Notes: generated from the sequence alone by a model not told the origin. A stretch of DNA of 7,752 bases from Gammaproteobacteria bacterium (GCA_015658965.1 DQNX01000067.1:1-7752), one strand, 5' to 3'; shown: positions 1 to 6,316, counted from the stretch's first letter. A program made the numbers and translations.

Positions 1-299
1 ATGCCGTTCATGGTATTTTGACAAGCGCTAAAAGCAATATTGTTCATCGCCATTTTTTCAACACGCGCTGCATTTTTACTTTTTGTGGTTAAAATGCTTA
101 AGCCTGGCCCATATGCCACAATTTCAACATCAACTTTGTCTGCGCCATAATACTTTTGTAAATTAGCTGCATTGTTGAGTACAATTTTCTGTGTCCTGGC
201 GTCATCAGTACTGATTTGAATCACGTATTTTGGATTGGCCGCTTGTGCATTTAGTGCAAGCATTGTAAAAGCTATGACGCTTAATAGTATTTTTTTCAT
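1..299 (-). CDS. Exported DsrE/DsrF-like family protein, 3' end outside window
   Basis: The reading frame starts at ATG (299-297) and runs off the left edge, leaving 99 codons. Residues 1-20 form a typical signal peptide: two lysines, a hydrophobic stretch and an AQA-A cleavage site near residue 20, so the mature protein should be periplasmic. The mature part has the layout of small DsrE/DsrF-like (COG1416-type) proteins: a first strand (KYVIQIS), a helix containing NNAANLQKYYG, a second strand (VDVEIVAYGPGLSIL), then FSACQNTM with a single cysteine at residue 93. That position is the usual one for the family's conserved cysteine. Relatives are common in sulfur-oxidising bacteria, where cytoplasmic DsrE/TusD proteins carry persulfide sulfur; the role of exported forms is poorly known. 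A purine-rich Shine-Dalgarno (GGGAGAGAG) ends one base before the start. The gene lies 50 bp after rsmB on the same strand and may be co-transcribed. Family call fairly sure; function unknown. Confidence 0.75.
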   Translation of the reverse strand, partial: MKKILLSVIAFTMLALNAQAANPKYVIQISTDDARTQKIVLNNAANLQKYYGADKVDVEIVAYGPGLSILTTKSKNAARVEKMAMNNIAFSACQNTMNG

Positions 300-349
300 G
301 CTCTCTCCCGAGTGTTTAATTGTCTTTACGATTAAAGGTAAAAACTATC

Positions 350-1612
350 TTACGCTTGTTTTATCAATTTGGCGTAATAAAAGCCATCAAACTCATGACT
401 GGGTAGTTGCTGTTTTCCAACAAAGGTTTTGATACCCCAATCTAAATCAATTTTCATTTCACTTGCATCCTCATGATCATTAAGAAAGTTGGCGATTTGA
501 AACTCATTTTCTGCTTTTAGAATGGAGCAAGTGGCATATAACAGAACGCCGCCTGGTTTTAGCAGCTGCCAGAGATTTTCTAAAATTCTAGATTGTAATT
601 CGACCAATGCGGTAATATCTTTGGGCTTTCTCAGTAGTTTGATGTCAGGATGGCGACGAATCACGCCGGTGGCTGAACAAGGGGCATCGAGCAGTATTTT
701 GTCAAACTGTTGTCCGTCGAACCAGTCTTGTTGCTCTGCATTGCCTTGAATAATTTCAATGGTTTCTAAGTTAAATCGATCTGAATTTTGTTTAATCCTT
801 TCCAGGCGCTCTAAGCTGCTATCTAGGGCGATAATGGTGGCTTTAGGTGCAAGCTCACATAGGTGGGTGGTCTTGCCACCTGGGGCACTACAGGCGTCCA
901 GAATGCGGTCTTGATTGTCAGGTGTTAATAAATGCGCCGCCAATTGTGCCGAGGCATCTTGAACATAGCAAGCACCCGTATCAAAATTGGGCAAATCATA
1001 AACACTAACGGGCTTATCAAGCATTAACGCTTGCGGCGCAACAGCGATGGTTTTACTGCTAATGCCTGCTTGCAGTAATGATTGCTGATAATCGGTTGTT
1101 GAAGTCTTTGGATGGACGCGAATGGTCATCGGCGCTTGAATGTTGTTTTGAGCTAAAATTTTCTCAAAATCGTTGGTATGATTTTGCTTTATTTTCTTAA
1201 CCATCCAGGTGGGATGAGAATAGTGAATTTGAGCCAAGAGTTTTTCTTTGTCACGATCAATCTGTCTTAATATGGCATTGACCAAGCCTTTAGCCCAGGG
1301 CTTATCAAGGCTATTAACCACATCAACAGTTTCAAAGATGCTGGCATGTGGCGGAATTTTGGAATACAGCAGTTGGTAAGCACCGAGCAGCATCAGGCAG
1401 TGAATGTCTAAATCTTCCTTTTTTAAAGAATGGTCGAGTAAATCAGTAACAATGTCATTCAACTGATGATAAAAACGGATTGTGCCAAATACCAAAGATT
1501 TGGTAAAAGCATTATCTTGCTCGGGGTAGTTAACCGCAGAAAGCGATCTTTTATCAAGAACAACCGAGCAAATTGCCTCTAGTGCAACCAGGCGTGAATT
1601 GTTATTTTCCAA
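350..1612 (-). CDS. rsmB: 16S rRNA (cytosine-967-C5)-methyltransferase RsmB
   Basis: This 420-residue protein methylates C967 of 16S rRNA using S-adenosylmethionine, in the cytoplasm. Residues about 5-125 form the NusB-like RNA-binding domain (QLLYSKIPPHASIFETV, KGLVNAILRQ). Residues about 150-420 form the Rossmann methyltransferase domain with the SAM-binding motif DACSAPGGKT (239-248), motif IV LLDAPCSATG with Cys312, and motif VI YATCS with the predicted nucleophile Cys362. Both cysteines sit 13 residues before their E. coli counterparts (C325, C375), and the length is close to E. coli's 429. The start is TTG (1612-1610). An in-frame TAA lies only seven codons upstream and no ATG, GTG or other TTG falls between, so TTG is the only standard start available. 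It lies inside the last codons of dsbC (11-bp overlap) with only a weak AAGAA-type ribosome site, which suggests translational coupling. Identification is very secure. Confidence 0.97.
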   Translation of the reverse strand: MENNNSRLVALEAICSVVLDKRSLSAVNYPEQDNAFTKSLVFGTIRFYHQLNDIVTDLLDHSLKKEDLDIHCLMLLGAYQLLYSKIPPHASIFETVDVVNSLDKPWAKGLVNAILRQIDRDKEKLLAQIHYSHPTWMVKKIKQNHTNDFEKILAQNNIQAPMTIRVHPKTSTTDYQQSLLQAGISSKTIAVAPQALMLDKPVSVYDLPNFDTGACYVQDASAQLAAHLLTPDNQDRILDACSAPGGKTTHLCELAPKATIIALDSSLERLERIKQNSDRFNLETIEIIQGNAEQQDWFDGQQFDKILLDAPCSATGVIRRHPDIKLLRKPKDITALVELQSRILENLWQLLKPGGVLLYATCSILKAENEFQIANFLNDHEDASEMKIDLDWGIKTFVGKQQLPSHEFDGFYYAKLIKQA

Positions 1613-2321
1613 GTGTTTTTTGAATTTTTCTTAATAATTTGTCAGCCGATAAAAAACCAGGCAAATGCGTGCCATCAGAAAGGAAAATCGCTGGCGTGCC
1701 GGTGACGCTTAACTGCTGAGAAATGGCCAATTGCGTAGCAACTGGATCATTACAGGGGGGTGAATCGACAATTGTTCCATCTTTATTGTAATCGTCCATG
1801 GCTTGGTTACGATCAGCGGCGCACCAAATTTTCTGCATTTTCCCTTGGGCGGTGGGGTGTAAGGAAGCTAAAGGCGAAGCCAAGTATTTAACGCTAATGC
1901 CCGCATCATTCATTCTAGTCATATTGTTATGTAAGCGACTGCAAAATGGGCAATCAACATCGGTAAACACATGGATTTGATAACGCTCATTTTGTGCTGG
2001 ATAGAAAATTTTATCGTTATCGTTAATTGAGTCAATTAAAGCCAGTTTAAGATTTTTAACTCGACTGCTTTTTTGGATTAAGCTTCGAGTGGTCAAATCA
2101 ACCACATCGCCTTGAATCAGATACCTGCCATCTTCAGATACTAGCATTGAATCAATTGGGTTATAAGTGACTACTTCATAAACCCCTTTGAAAGGTGAAG
2201 CGCTAATGTCTTGTTTGTTGATTTCCCCGAAGAAACGACTCAAGTTCTGAATTACAGCCTCTTTATTGGCAAATGCACTATTAGATAGTAAGGTTAGGAT
2301 TAGTAATAAGGATTTAAGCAT
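1602..2321 (-). CDS. dsbC: Thiol:disulfide interchange protein DsbC
   Basis: A periplasmic disulfide isomerase of 239 residues, expected to work as a dimer and to be kept reduced by DsbD, which is not in this window. Residues 1-18 are a signal peptide ending SAFA. Residues about 20-80 match the N-terminal dimerisation domain, including YEVVTYNPIDSMLVSEDGRY. Residues about 112-239 form the thioredoxin-fold domain with active site CPFC (124-127, after VFTDVD), cis-proline Pro210 in TGTP, and the second DsbC cysteine pair Cys167 (IWCAADRN) and Cys190. That second pair, the LSDGTHLPGF tail and the overall length favour DsbC over DsbG. The active-site dipeptide is Pro-Phe where E. coli DsbC has Gly-Tyr. 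The ATG start is fixed by an in-frame stop twelve codons upstream, with no other start codon between. No Shine-Dalgarno is visible; the leader is T-rich. It is first in a probable dsbC-rsmB operon. Confidence 0.93.
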   Translation of the reverse strand: MLKSLLLILTLLSNSAFANKEAVIQNLSRFFGEINKQDISASPFKGVYEVVTYNPIDSMLVSEDGRYLIQGDVVDLTTRSLIQKSSRVKNLKLALIDSINDNDKIFYPAQNERYQIHVFTDVDCPFCSRLHNNMTRMNDAGISVKYLASPLASLHPTAQGKMQKIWCAADRNQAMDDYNKDGTIVDSPPCNDPVATQLAISQQLSVTGTPAIFLSDGTHLPGFLSADKLLRKIQKTLGK

Positions 2322-2351
2322 AATAAAAAAAAGTGGATGATAAATGAATAA

Positions 2352-2381
2352 ATTTTACCTTTTTAGGTAGAATATTGGCAT
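2352..2381 (-). promoter_or_regulatory. Candidate sigma70-type promoter for dsbC
   Basis: On the minus strand, ATGCCA (2381-2376, 4/6 to the -35 consensus) is followed after 18 bp by TAAAAT (2357-2352, 5/6 to the -10 consensus), predicting a leader of about 25 nt before the dsbC ATG. The spacer and the edge of the -10 contain a perfect dyad, TACCT-tttt-AGGTA (2356-2369), which could be an operator. A perfect TATAAT also reads on the minus strand at 2385-2380 but lacks a matching -35. The pepA promoter must lie in the same 84 bp; plus-strand TAGAAT (2368-2373) and TATATT (2382-2387) are possible -10 elements, neither with a good -35. Confidence 0.35.
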
Positions 2382-2395
2382 TATATTTTTTATCT

Positions 2396-2400
2396 AGGAA
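2396..2400 (+). promoter_or_regulatory. Shine-Dalgarno that fixes the pepA GTG start
   Basis: AGGAA lies 5 nt before the GTG at 2406. An ATG at 2404-2406 overlaps this GTG in a different frame and should not be mistaken for the start. The resulting N-terminus, MEFS, is the same as that of E. coli PepA. Confidence 0.7.
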
Positions 2401-2405
2401 GTGAT

Positions 2406-3827
2406 GTGGAATTTTCATTAATTAATACCCAAATTCAAAACTTTGATGGCGACTGTGTAGTGGTTTTTTCTAACTCAGAAGCTGATTTTGCCGATGCTAA
2501 TATTCAAAATCTGATTGAGCTTAATCATTTTGAATCAAAAGCAGGATCAACTTTATTATTAAATCTGGTGGACGGCTTTAAGGCCAAGCAAGTGATTGTA
2601 CTAGGCATGGGGGATGTTGCAAATACAGCAAAAAATTATATTAAAGCGTTAACCGTAACCAGTGGCGTGCTGAATACAATCAAATCTAAAAGCGTGATGA
2701 TTGAGGCGCTTGAAATTGAAGGTTTTGATGAGAAATGGTCGCACAGAATCGCTGCTAGGGTTTTGCAAAATGCCAATTATGAAATTGAAAAAGTTGGTGT
2801 AGAGCAAAAGATTGAAGTGATTGAAAATATTGCCATTCAGTCAAGTAATGATAATGCGCATGAACTCACACAAGGTCACGCTATTGCAAGCGGTATGTCA
2901 TTGGCTCGCCATTTGGGCGATTTGCCTTCTAACATTTGTACGCCTACTTTTTTAGCAGACACAGCGCAAAGCCTTGCCAAAGAATTTAACCTTGAGTGTG
3001 AGGTTTTGGAAGAAGCTGATATGTCAAAATTAGGCATGGATTCACTTCTATCAGTTTCAAAAGGCTCGATTGAGCCGCCAAAACTCATTAGCTTGAGTTA
3101 TGTTGGCAATGGCGATGCCAAGCCGATTGTGTTGGTTGGCAAGGGTGTTACCTTTGATAGCGGCGGCATTTCACTCAAACCTGGTGCTGGCATGGACGAG
3201 ATGAAATACGACATGTGTGGTGCAGCCTCGGTGCTGGGCACAATGCGCGCCATTGCACAAATACAGCCAAAAATTAATTTAACCATTGTGGTGCCAACGG
3301 TTGAAAATATGCCAGCACATAACGCCTCAAAGCCGGGCGATGTGGTTACCAGTATGTCGGGTCAAACCATTGAAATTTTAAATACCGATGCTGAAGGACG
3401 TCTGATTTTGTGTGACGCACTGACGTATGTTGAAAAATTTAACCCAAAGGTGGTGATCGATACGGCGACTTTAACCGGTGCAGTTATCGTTGCTTTAGGT
3501 AAGCATCATTGCGGCTTAATGGCGAATGATCAAGACCTTGCTGATGATTTGATTGCTGCGGGTAAATCGTCATTAGATACAGCTTGGCAGTTGCCATTGG
3601 ATGATGAATACGATGAATTGTTAAAATCAAACTTTGCGGATATGGGTAATATTGGTGGGCGTGAGGCCGGCAGCGTAACGGCAGCTTGTTTCTTAGCGCG
3701 CTATACTCAAAACTATCGCTGGGCGCATCTTGATATTGCGGGTACGGCATGGGTTAGCGGCGCTAAGAAAGGCGCTACCGGTCGTCCAGTACCACTACTC
3801 ACTCAATATGTTTTGGATCAAATTTAA
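2406..3827 (+). CDS. pepA: Leucyl aminopeptidase PepA (M17 family)
   Basis: A cytosolic two-metal aminopeptidase of 473 residues that removes N-terminal amino acids from peptides, usually as a hexamer. The N-terminal domain (about 1-150) is variable, and the catalytic domain (about 155-473) is strongly conserved. Metal ligands are Lys246, Asp251 (GKGVTFDSGG), Asp269 (MKYDMCGAA), Asp328 and Glu330 (NTDAEGR); catalytic residues are Lys258 and Arg332. All seven sit exactly 24 positions before the E. coli PepA residues (K270, D275, D293, D352, E354, K282, R356), so the shortening to 473 from 503 lies mainly in the N-terminal domain. The start is GTG, supported by AGGAA 5 nt upstream and the conserved MEFS beginning. 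The stop codon overlaps the ribosome site of ppnP, 9 bp downstream, so the two are probably one transcript. E. coli PepA also acts as a DNA-binding accessory protein through its N-terminal domain; whether this shorter form can is unknown. Confidence 0.97.
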   Translation: MEFSLINTQIQNFDGDCVVVFSNSEADFADANIQNLIELNHFESKAGSTLLLNLVDGFKAKQVIVLGMGDVANTAKNYIKALTVTSGVLNTIKSKSVMIEALEIEGFDEKWSHRIAARVLQNANYEIEKVGVEQKIEVIENIAIQSSNDNAHELTQGHAIASGMSLARHLGDLPSNICTPTFLADTAQSLAKEFNLECEVLEEADMSKLGMDSLLSVSKGSIEPPKLISLSYVGNGDAKPIVLVGKGVTFDSGGISLKPGAGMDEMKYDMCGAASVLGTMRAIAQIQPKINLTIVVPTVENMPAHNASKPGDVVTSMSGQTIEILNTDAEGRLILCDALTYVEKFNPKVVIDTATLTGAVIVALGKHHCGLMANDQDLADDLIAAGKSSLDTAWQLPLDDEYDELLKSNFADMGNIGGREAGSVTAACFLARYTQNYRWAHLDIAGTAWVSGAKKGATGRPVPLLTQYVLDQI

Positions 3828-3836
3828 GGAAGTCAC

Positions 3837-4148
3837 ATGTCAAATTTTGAAAATGTAACTGTTGTAAAAGCGGCCAATATCTATTTTGATGGCAAGGTCA
3901 CTAGTCGTACTGTTGAGTTCGCCGACGGCTCTAAGAAGACTTTAGGCATTATGATGCCTGGTGACTATGAGTTTGACACTGAAGAAAATGAACTGATGGA
4001 AATTCAAGTAGGGGAAATGGATGTGTTGTTGCCAGGTGAGAGTAAGTGGCAAACCTTTACTAAGGGTACGTCATTTGAAGTACCTAAGAATTCAAGTTTT
4101 AAACTACAAGTTAAAGAAGTAACGGATTATTGTTGTTCTTATTGGTAA
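3837..4148 (+). CDS. ppnP: Pyrimidine/purine nucleoside phosphorylase PpnP (YaiE/DUF1255 family)
   Basis: A small single-domain cupin of 103 residues (E. coli PpnP is 94) that phosphorolyses nucleosides to a free base and ribose-1-phosphate, serving nucleoside salvage in the cytoplasm. Recognisable family features are YFDGKVTSRTVEF (16-28), LGIMMPGDYEFDT (36-48), the central MDVLLPGESKWQTF (61-74) and the C-terminal FEVPKNSSFKLQV (80-92) followed by a YCC segment. The ATG has a good ribosome site, AAGGAAG (3826-3832), partly inside the pepA stop codon, which points to co-transcription and perhaps coupling with pepA. The stop is only 9 bp from that of the convergent hydrolase gene, and no intrinsic terminator is visible between them. 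Confidence 0.92.
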   Translation: MSNFENVTVVKAANIYFDGKVTSRTVEFADGSKKTLGIMMPGDYEFDTEENELMEIQVGEMDVLLPGESKWQTFTKGTSFEVPKNSSFKLQVKEVTDYCCSYW

Positions 4149-4157
4149 AGTCTTCTA

Positions 4158-5099
4158 TCAATTCCTATCTAACCAGACACCCAGACCCTGAGCGCAGATT
4201 TCTAAGTCACCTTTAAATAGTTTGATCTGTTGTGTTTCATCTAATATAACACCGTGTTTGGTAGCGATTTCTAATAAATAGGCAAGTAGTTTCTGTTTAA
4301 TGGCTTTATGGCGATTGTTCTGATTCTCTAATGTCTTGGCAATCTCAACAAAGCCATCAATATGCTGTATTAACATGTCAGCAGACTGACTCGTGAATTC
4401 AATACGGTTAAAGTGTGTCAAGTAGGCGTACTTTGGCTTGAAACTCATTAAATGCCTAATCGTGTCTTTCCAAACCTCTGGATCGAATTGTACTGGCGTC
4501 GTCGGTGGGAAAATCAACTCACCTTGGTCGGTATCAAATTCACGGTAGCTTACGCCTAGGGTGTCGCCAGAAAATAATCCTTGAGATTTCTCATCCCAAA
4601 TACAGACGTGATGGCGTGCATGACCAGGCGTGTCAATAAACTTTAATGTGCGATTACCTAGGGTAATCACATCACCATCTTTTGCAATAACAACTTTATC
4701 TTCTGGTGTTGGAATTAAATCACCTAAGAATTGCTTGAAGAATAATTCCCCATACACGCCAATCACACCAGCACGTAACTTTGATGGATCGATTAAATGC
4801 GCTGCGCCATATTCGTGTACATATACAGTTGCATTGGGTAAGTACTTAATAAGTTCGCCTGCACCACCTGCATGATCGAGATGGATGTGTGTGAGTAATA
4901 TATAGTCTACATTTTCACGTTTAATATTTTTAGCATCCAGTGTTGCCAACAGTGTTGGTACAGATAAATAACAGCCAGTATCTACAAAGGCAGCACGACC
5001 TTCGTCTTCAATTAGATAAGCAGCGACAAAGTCTTTGCGCATGTGTTCAGTATCAATACAAGTAATACCAAAGTCGAGTTGATGATAAATAGGGTTCAT
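4158..5099 (-). CDS. Metallo-beta-lactamase-fold metal-dependent hydrolase
   Basis: A 313-residue protein with no signal peptide, so probably cytoplasmic. It has the full MBL-fold ligand set: THIHLDH (70-76, ligands His71, His73, Asp75, His76), His160 in TPGHARHH, Asp179 in FSGDT, and a final histidine His229 in YLTHF. The start of the fold (FVAAYLIEDEGRAAFVDTG, 24-42) is typical of the glyoxalase II-like general hydrolase group. After the catalytic core, residues about 235-313 form a mostly helical extension that I do not recognise. The substrate cannot be told from sequence; glyoxalase II, persulfide dioxygenase and lactonase activities are all possible in this superfamily. The gene follows a terminator (5118-5144) on the same strand, so it may need its own promoter; TAAAAT (5109-5104, minus) is a possible -10 without a good -35. 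The ribosome site is weak (AAG). Confidence 0.85.
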   Translation of the reverse strand: MNPIYHQLDFGITCIDTEHMRKDFVAAYLIEDEGRAAFVDTGCYLSVPTLLATLDAKNIKRENVDYILLTHIHLDHAGGAGELIKYLPNATVYVHEYGAAHLIDPSKLRAGVIGVYGELFFKQFLGDLIPTPEDKVVIAKDGDVITLGNRTLKFIDTPGHARHHVCIWDEKSQGLFSGDTLGVSYREFDTDQGELIFPPTTPVQFDPEVWKDTIRHLMSFKPKYAYLTHFNRIEFTSQSADMLIQHIDGFVEIAKTLENQNNRHKAIKQKLLAYLLEIATKHGVILDETQQIKLFKGDLEICAQGLGVWLDRN

Positions 5100-5117
5100 G
5101 ATCTTATTTTAGACAAT

Positions 5118-5144
5118 AAAAAACCGCCCAAAAGGACGGTTTTT
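5118..5144 (-). terminator. Intrinsic terminator downstream of the DUF302 gene
   Basis: Read on the minus strand, an 11-bp stem (5144-5134 with 5129-5119) closes a TTTT loop and contains one U-G pair. The 3' arm runs straight into a tract of six T. The same mismatch would be a C-A clash on the plus strand, so termination on the minus strand is favoured. It begins 18 bp after the DUF302 stop and ends 18 bp before the MBL start codon. Confidence 0.85.
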
Positions 5145-5162
5145 AACAATTAAGTCAATTGT

Positions 5163-5780
5163 TTAGAAGTCGCCTTCTGCACCACCTTCTTGAATTGCGC
5201 TAATGACACGCTTAACTTCCAATGCTTTTTCAAGCAAATAGTCAGGTAGTGGCGCACCACCGTAAATCATGGCATTCATGTCTAGCGTGTATAACCATCT
5301 TTGACCTTCTTTATCTTGAATTAACGCTAATCGGCAAGGCAGGTAAGCTGAGAATGCATCTGAATGATCAATCATGACCATCGCTGTTCTTGGTGAACAA
5401 TATTGGTAAATTTTAAGGAACCTTTGTTTTTCACCTGTTTGTAATTCAACCATCTCTGATAACGGCAGCATACCTACAGAGCGAATACCTTCAGCAGTTG
5501 CAATACTTTCCATCGCCTCTTCAACATCTTCATTTGACACATCATCGGCTACTTTCACACGCACAATTGAAGCCATGGTAATATCACCTGTATCCAATAA
5601 GGTGTTTGTCATTGGCATATAAACCTTTGCCATAGACTCTGGGTGTAATGTTGGTGAAACCATCTCGCTGATTACTTTAGAAGTAACCCCGTATTGTATT
5701 TGTAATGTCACCATGTAGTAAGTTGCAATTGCACCAATGGCAATTAGCACCCACTTGATCAAACTAATAATTCCGCTCAT
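5163..5780 (-). CDS. Membrane-anchored DUF302 family protein
   Basis: A 205-residue protein with one N-terminal hydrophobic segment (about residues 5-26, after MSGIISLIKW) and no clear cleavage site, so probably an inner-membrane anchor. A mixed region follows (about 30-115). The DUF302 domain lies at about 118-185, recognised by LKIYQYCSPRTAMVMIDHS, then AYLPCRLALIQDKEGQRW and LYTLDMNAMIYGG. It has just two cysteines, Cys128 and Cys149, both inside the DUF302 core; a disulfide, a metal or a persulfide role would all be speculative. DUF302 has no established biochemical function, though such genes are frequent in sulfur-oxidising bacteria. The ATG has a very strong ribosome site (5785-5795). 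A terminator lies directly downstream, and a candidate promoter lies in the 80 bp between this gene and the CBS gene. Confidence 0.8.
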   Translation of the reverse strand: MSGIISLIKWVLIAIGAIATYYMVTLQIQYGVTSKVISEMVSPTLHPESMAKVYMPMTNTLLDTGDITMASIVRVKVADDVSNEDVEEAMESIATAEGIRSVGMLPLSEMVELQTGEKQRFLKIYQYCSPRTAMVMIDHSDAFSAYLPCRLALIQDKEGQRWLYTLDMNAMIYGGAPLPDYLLEKALEVKRVISAIQEGGAEGDF

Positions 5781-5784
5781 ATTC

Positions 5785-5795
5785 TCTCCTTTCCT
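5785..5795 (-). promoter_or_regulatory. Strong Shine-Dalgarno of the DUF302 gene
   Basis: The minus strand reads AGGAAAGGAGA ending 4 nt before the ATG at 5780. It contains AAAGGAG, a close match to the 16S anti-Shine-Dalgarno, and is the strongest ribosome site in the window. This suggests high translation of the DUF302 protein. Confidence 0.75.
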
Positions 5796-5826
5796 AATTT
5801 TTTTAAAAACCTAAATACAACGATAG

Positions 5827-5858
5827 ATTTTAGCACCATCGGTTTTTTTATGGCACTA
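5827..5858 (-). promoter_or_regulatory. Candidate DUF302 promoter overlapped by an imperfect dyad
   Basis: On the minus strand, GTGCCA (5856-5851, 4/6) and TAAAAT (5832-5827, 5/6) are 18 bp apart. A dyad with 9-bp arms, TAGTGCCAT (5858-5850) and ATGGTGCTA (5839-5831), covers the -35 and touches the -10; two of its pairs are G-U. It starts 2 bp after the CBS stop codon. It could be an operator for the DUF302 gene, or the 3' hairpin of the CBS transcript, but no T-tract follows the stem on the minus strand, so it is not a standard terminator. Confidence 0.35.
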
Positions 5859-5860
5859 AT

Positions 5861-6256
5861 TTATACAATACGCAGTCCATTAAAAACGATACTGGTCAAG
5901 CTAACAACCCCAACAATTTTGCCATTGTCTGATACGGGGCATCGAGACAAGCCAAAATGAGTGAGTAATTCAGCGCAATAGCGAATGTCCATACCAGGAT
6001 GGACTGACATTACTGGCTTGTTCATGATTTCATAGATATTGACTCGATTGAGTGCTCGATCTTTAGCAATCACTTTTGAGGCGATATCAGCAATTAACAC
6101 CACACCGTATTCGTCATAATCGTGTGATTTTTCTACCAAAAGCATTTTAGTTTTTTTGTGCTGCATGTCTTTTAACGCAGCTTCAACCGTGCATTTTCCA
6201 TCAACAATGTCAACTTGAGTCCACATTACGTCTTTTACCAAAATGGGTGTTGTCAT
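5861..6256 (-). CDS. Small tandem CBS-domain protein
   Basis: A 131-residue cytoplasmic protein made almost wholly of two CBS domains. CBS1 is at about 8-66 (VKDVMWTQ, then YGVVLIADIASKVIAKD). CBS2 is at about 75-130 (YEIMNKPVMSVHPGMD, then GLSRCPVSDNGKIVGVVSLTSIV). A CBS pair of this kind usually binds adenine nucleotides such as AMP, ATP or SAM and regulates a partner. With no catalytic domain attached, the partner here is unknown. The ATG is preceded by AAGAGGGG about 10 nt upstream, a usable ribosome site. It is divergent from nhaA across 183 bp and lies 80 bp before the DUF302 gene on the same strand. Regulation of either neighbour is possible but not shown. Confidence 0.85.
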   Translation of the reverse strand: MTTPILVKDVMWTQVDIVDGKCTVEAALKDMQHKKTKMLLVEKSHDYDEYGVVLIADIASKVIAKDRALNRVNIYEIMNKPVMSVHPGMDIRYCAELLTHFGLSRCPVSDNGKIVGVVSLTSIVFNGLRIV

Positions 6257-6291
6257 GGTTAGTAATCCCCTCTTAAAAAATAATTTTGCAT

Positions 6292-6310
6292 GTCATATCA
6301 TATCATTATC
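6292..6310 (-). promoter_or_regulatory. Partial Fur-box-like sequence between the CBS gene and nhaA
   Basis: The minus strand reads GATAATGATATGATATGAC. The first ten bases match the classic 19-bp Fur box exactly, but the second half matches poorly, giving 12 of 19 overall. TATGAT within it could also be a -10 for the CBS gene. In AT-rich intergenic DNA such a match can occur by chance. Confidence 0.25.
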
Positions 6311-6316
6311 TTGGAA

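Noticed and set aside
235..432. Open frame on the plus strand across the DsrE-like start and rsmB end
   Set aside because: It overlaps two well-supported minus-strand genes, has no ribosome site and no recognisable product.
2380..2385. Perfect TATAAT on the minus strand between dsbC and pepA
   Set aside because: No acceptable -35 lies 16-18 bp upstream on that strand, and the leader to dsbC would be longer than for the alternative. Kept only as a secondary possibility.
3484..3750. Open frame on the minus strand inside pepA
   Set aside because: It is antisense to the most conserved part of pepA, has no ribosome site or recognisable domain, and its composition reads as a shadow of pepA codons.
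5831..5858. Hairpin after the CBS gene as an intrinsic terminator
   Set aside because: The stem is weak, with G-U pairs and a loop of ten bases, and no T-tract follows on the minus strand. The T-tract on the plus strand is in the loop, and no plus-strand gene lies upstream to be terminated.
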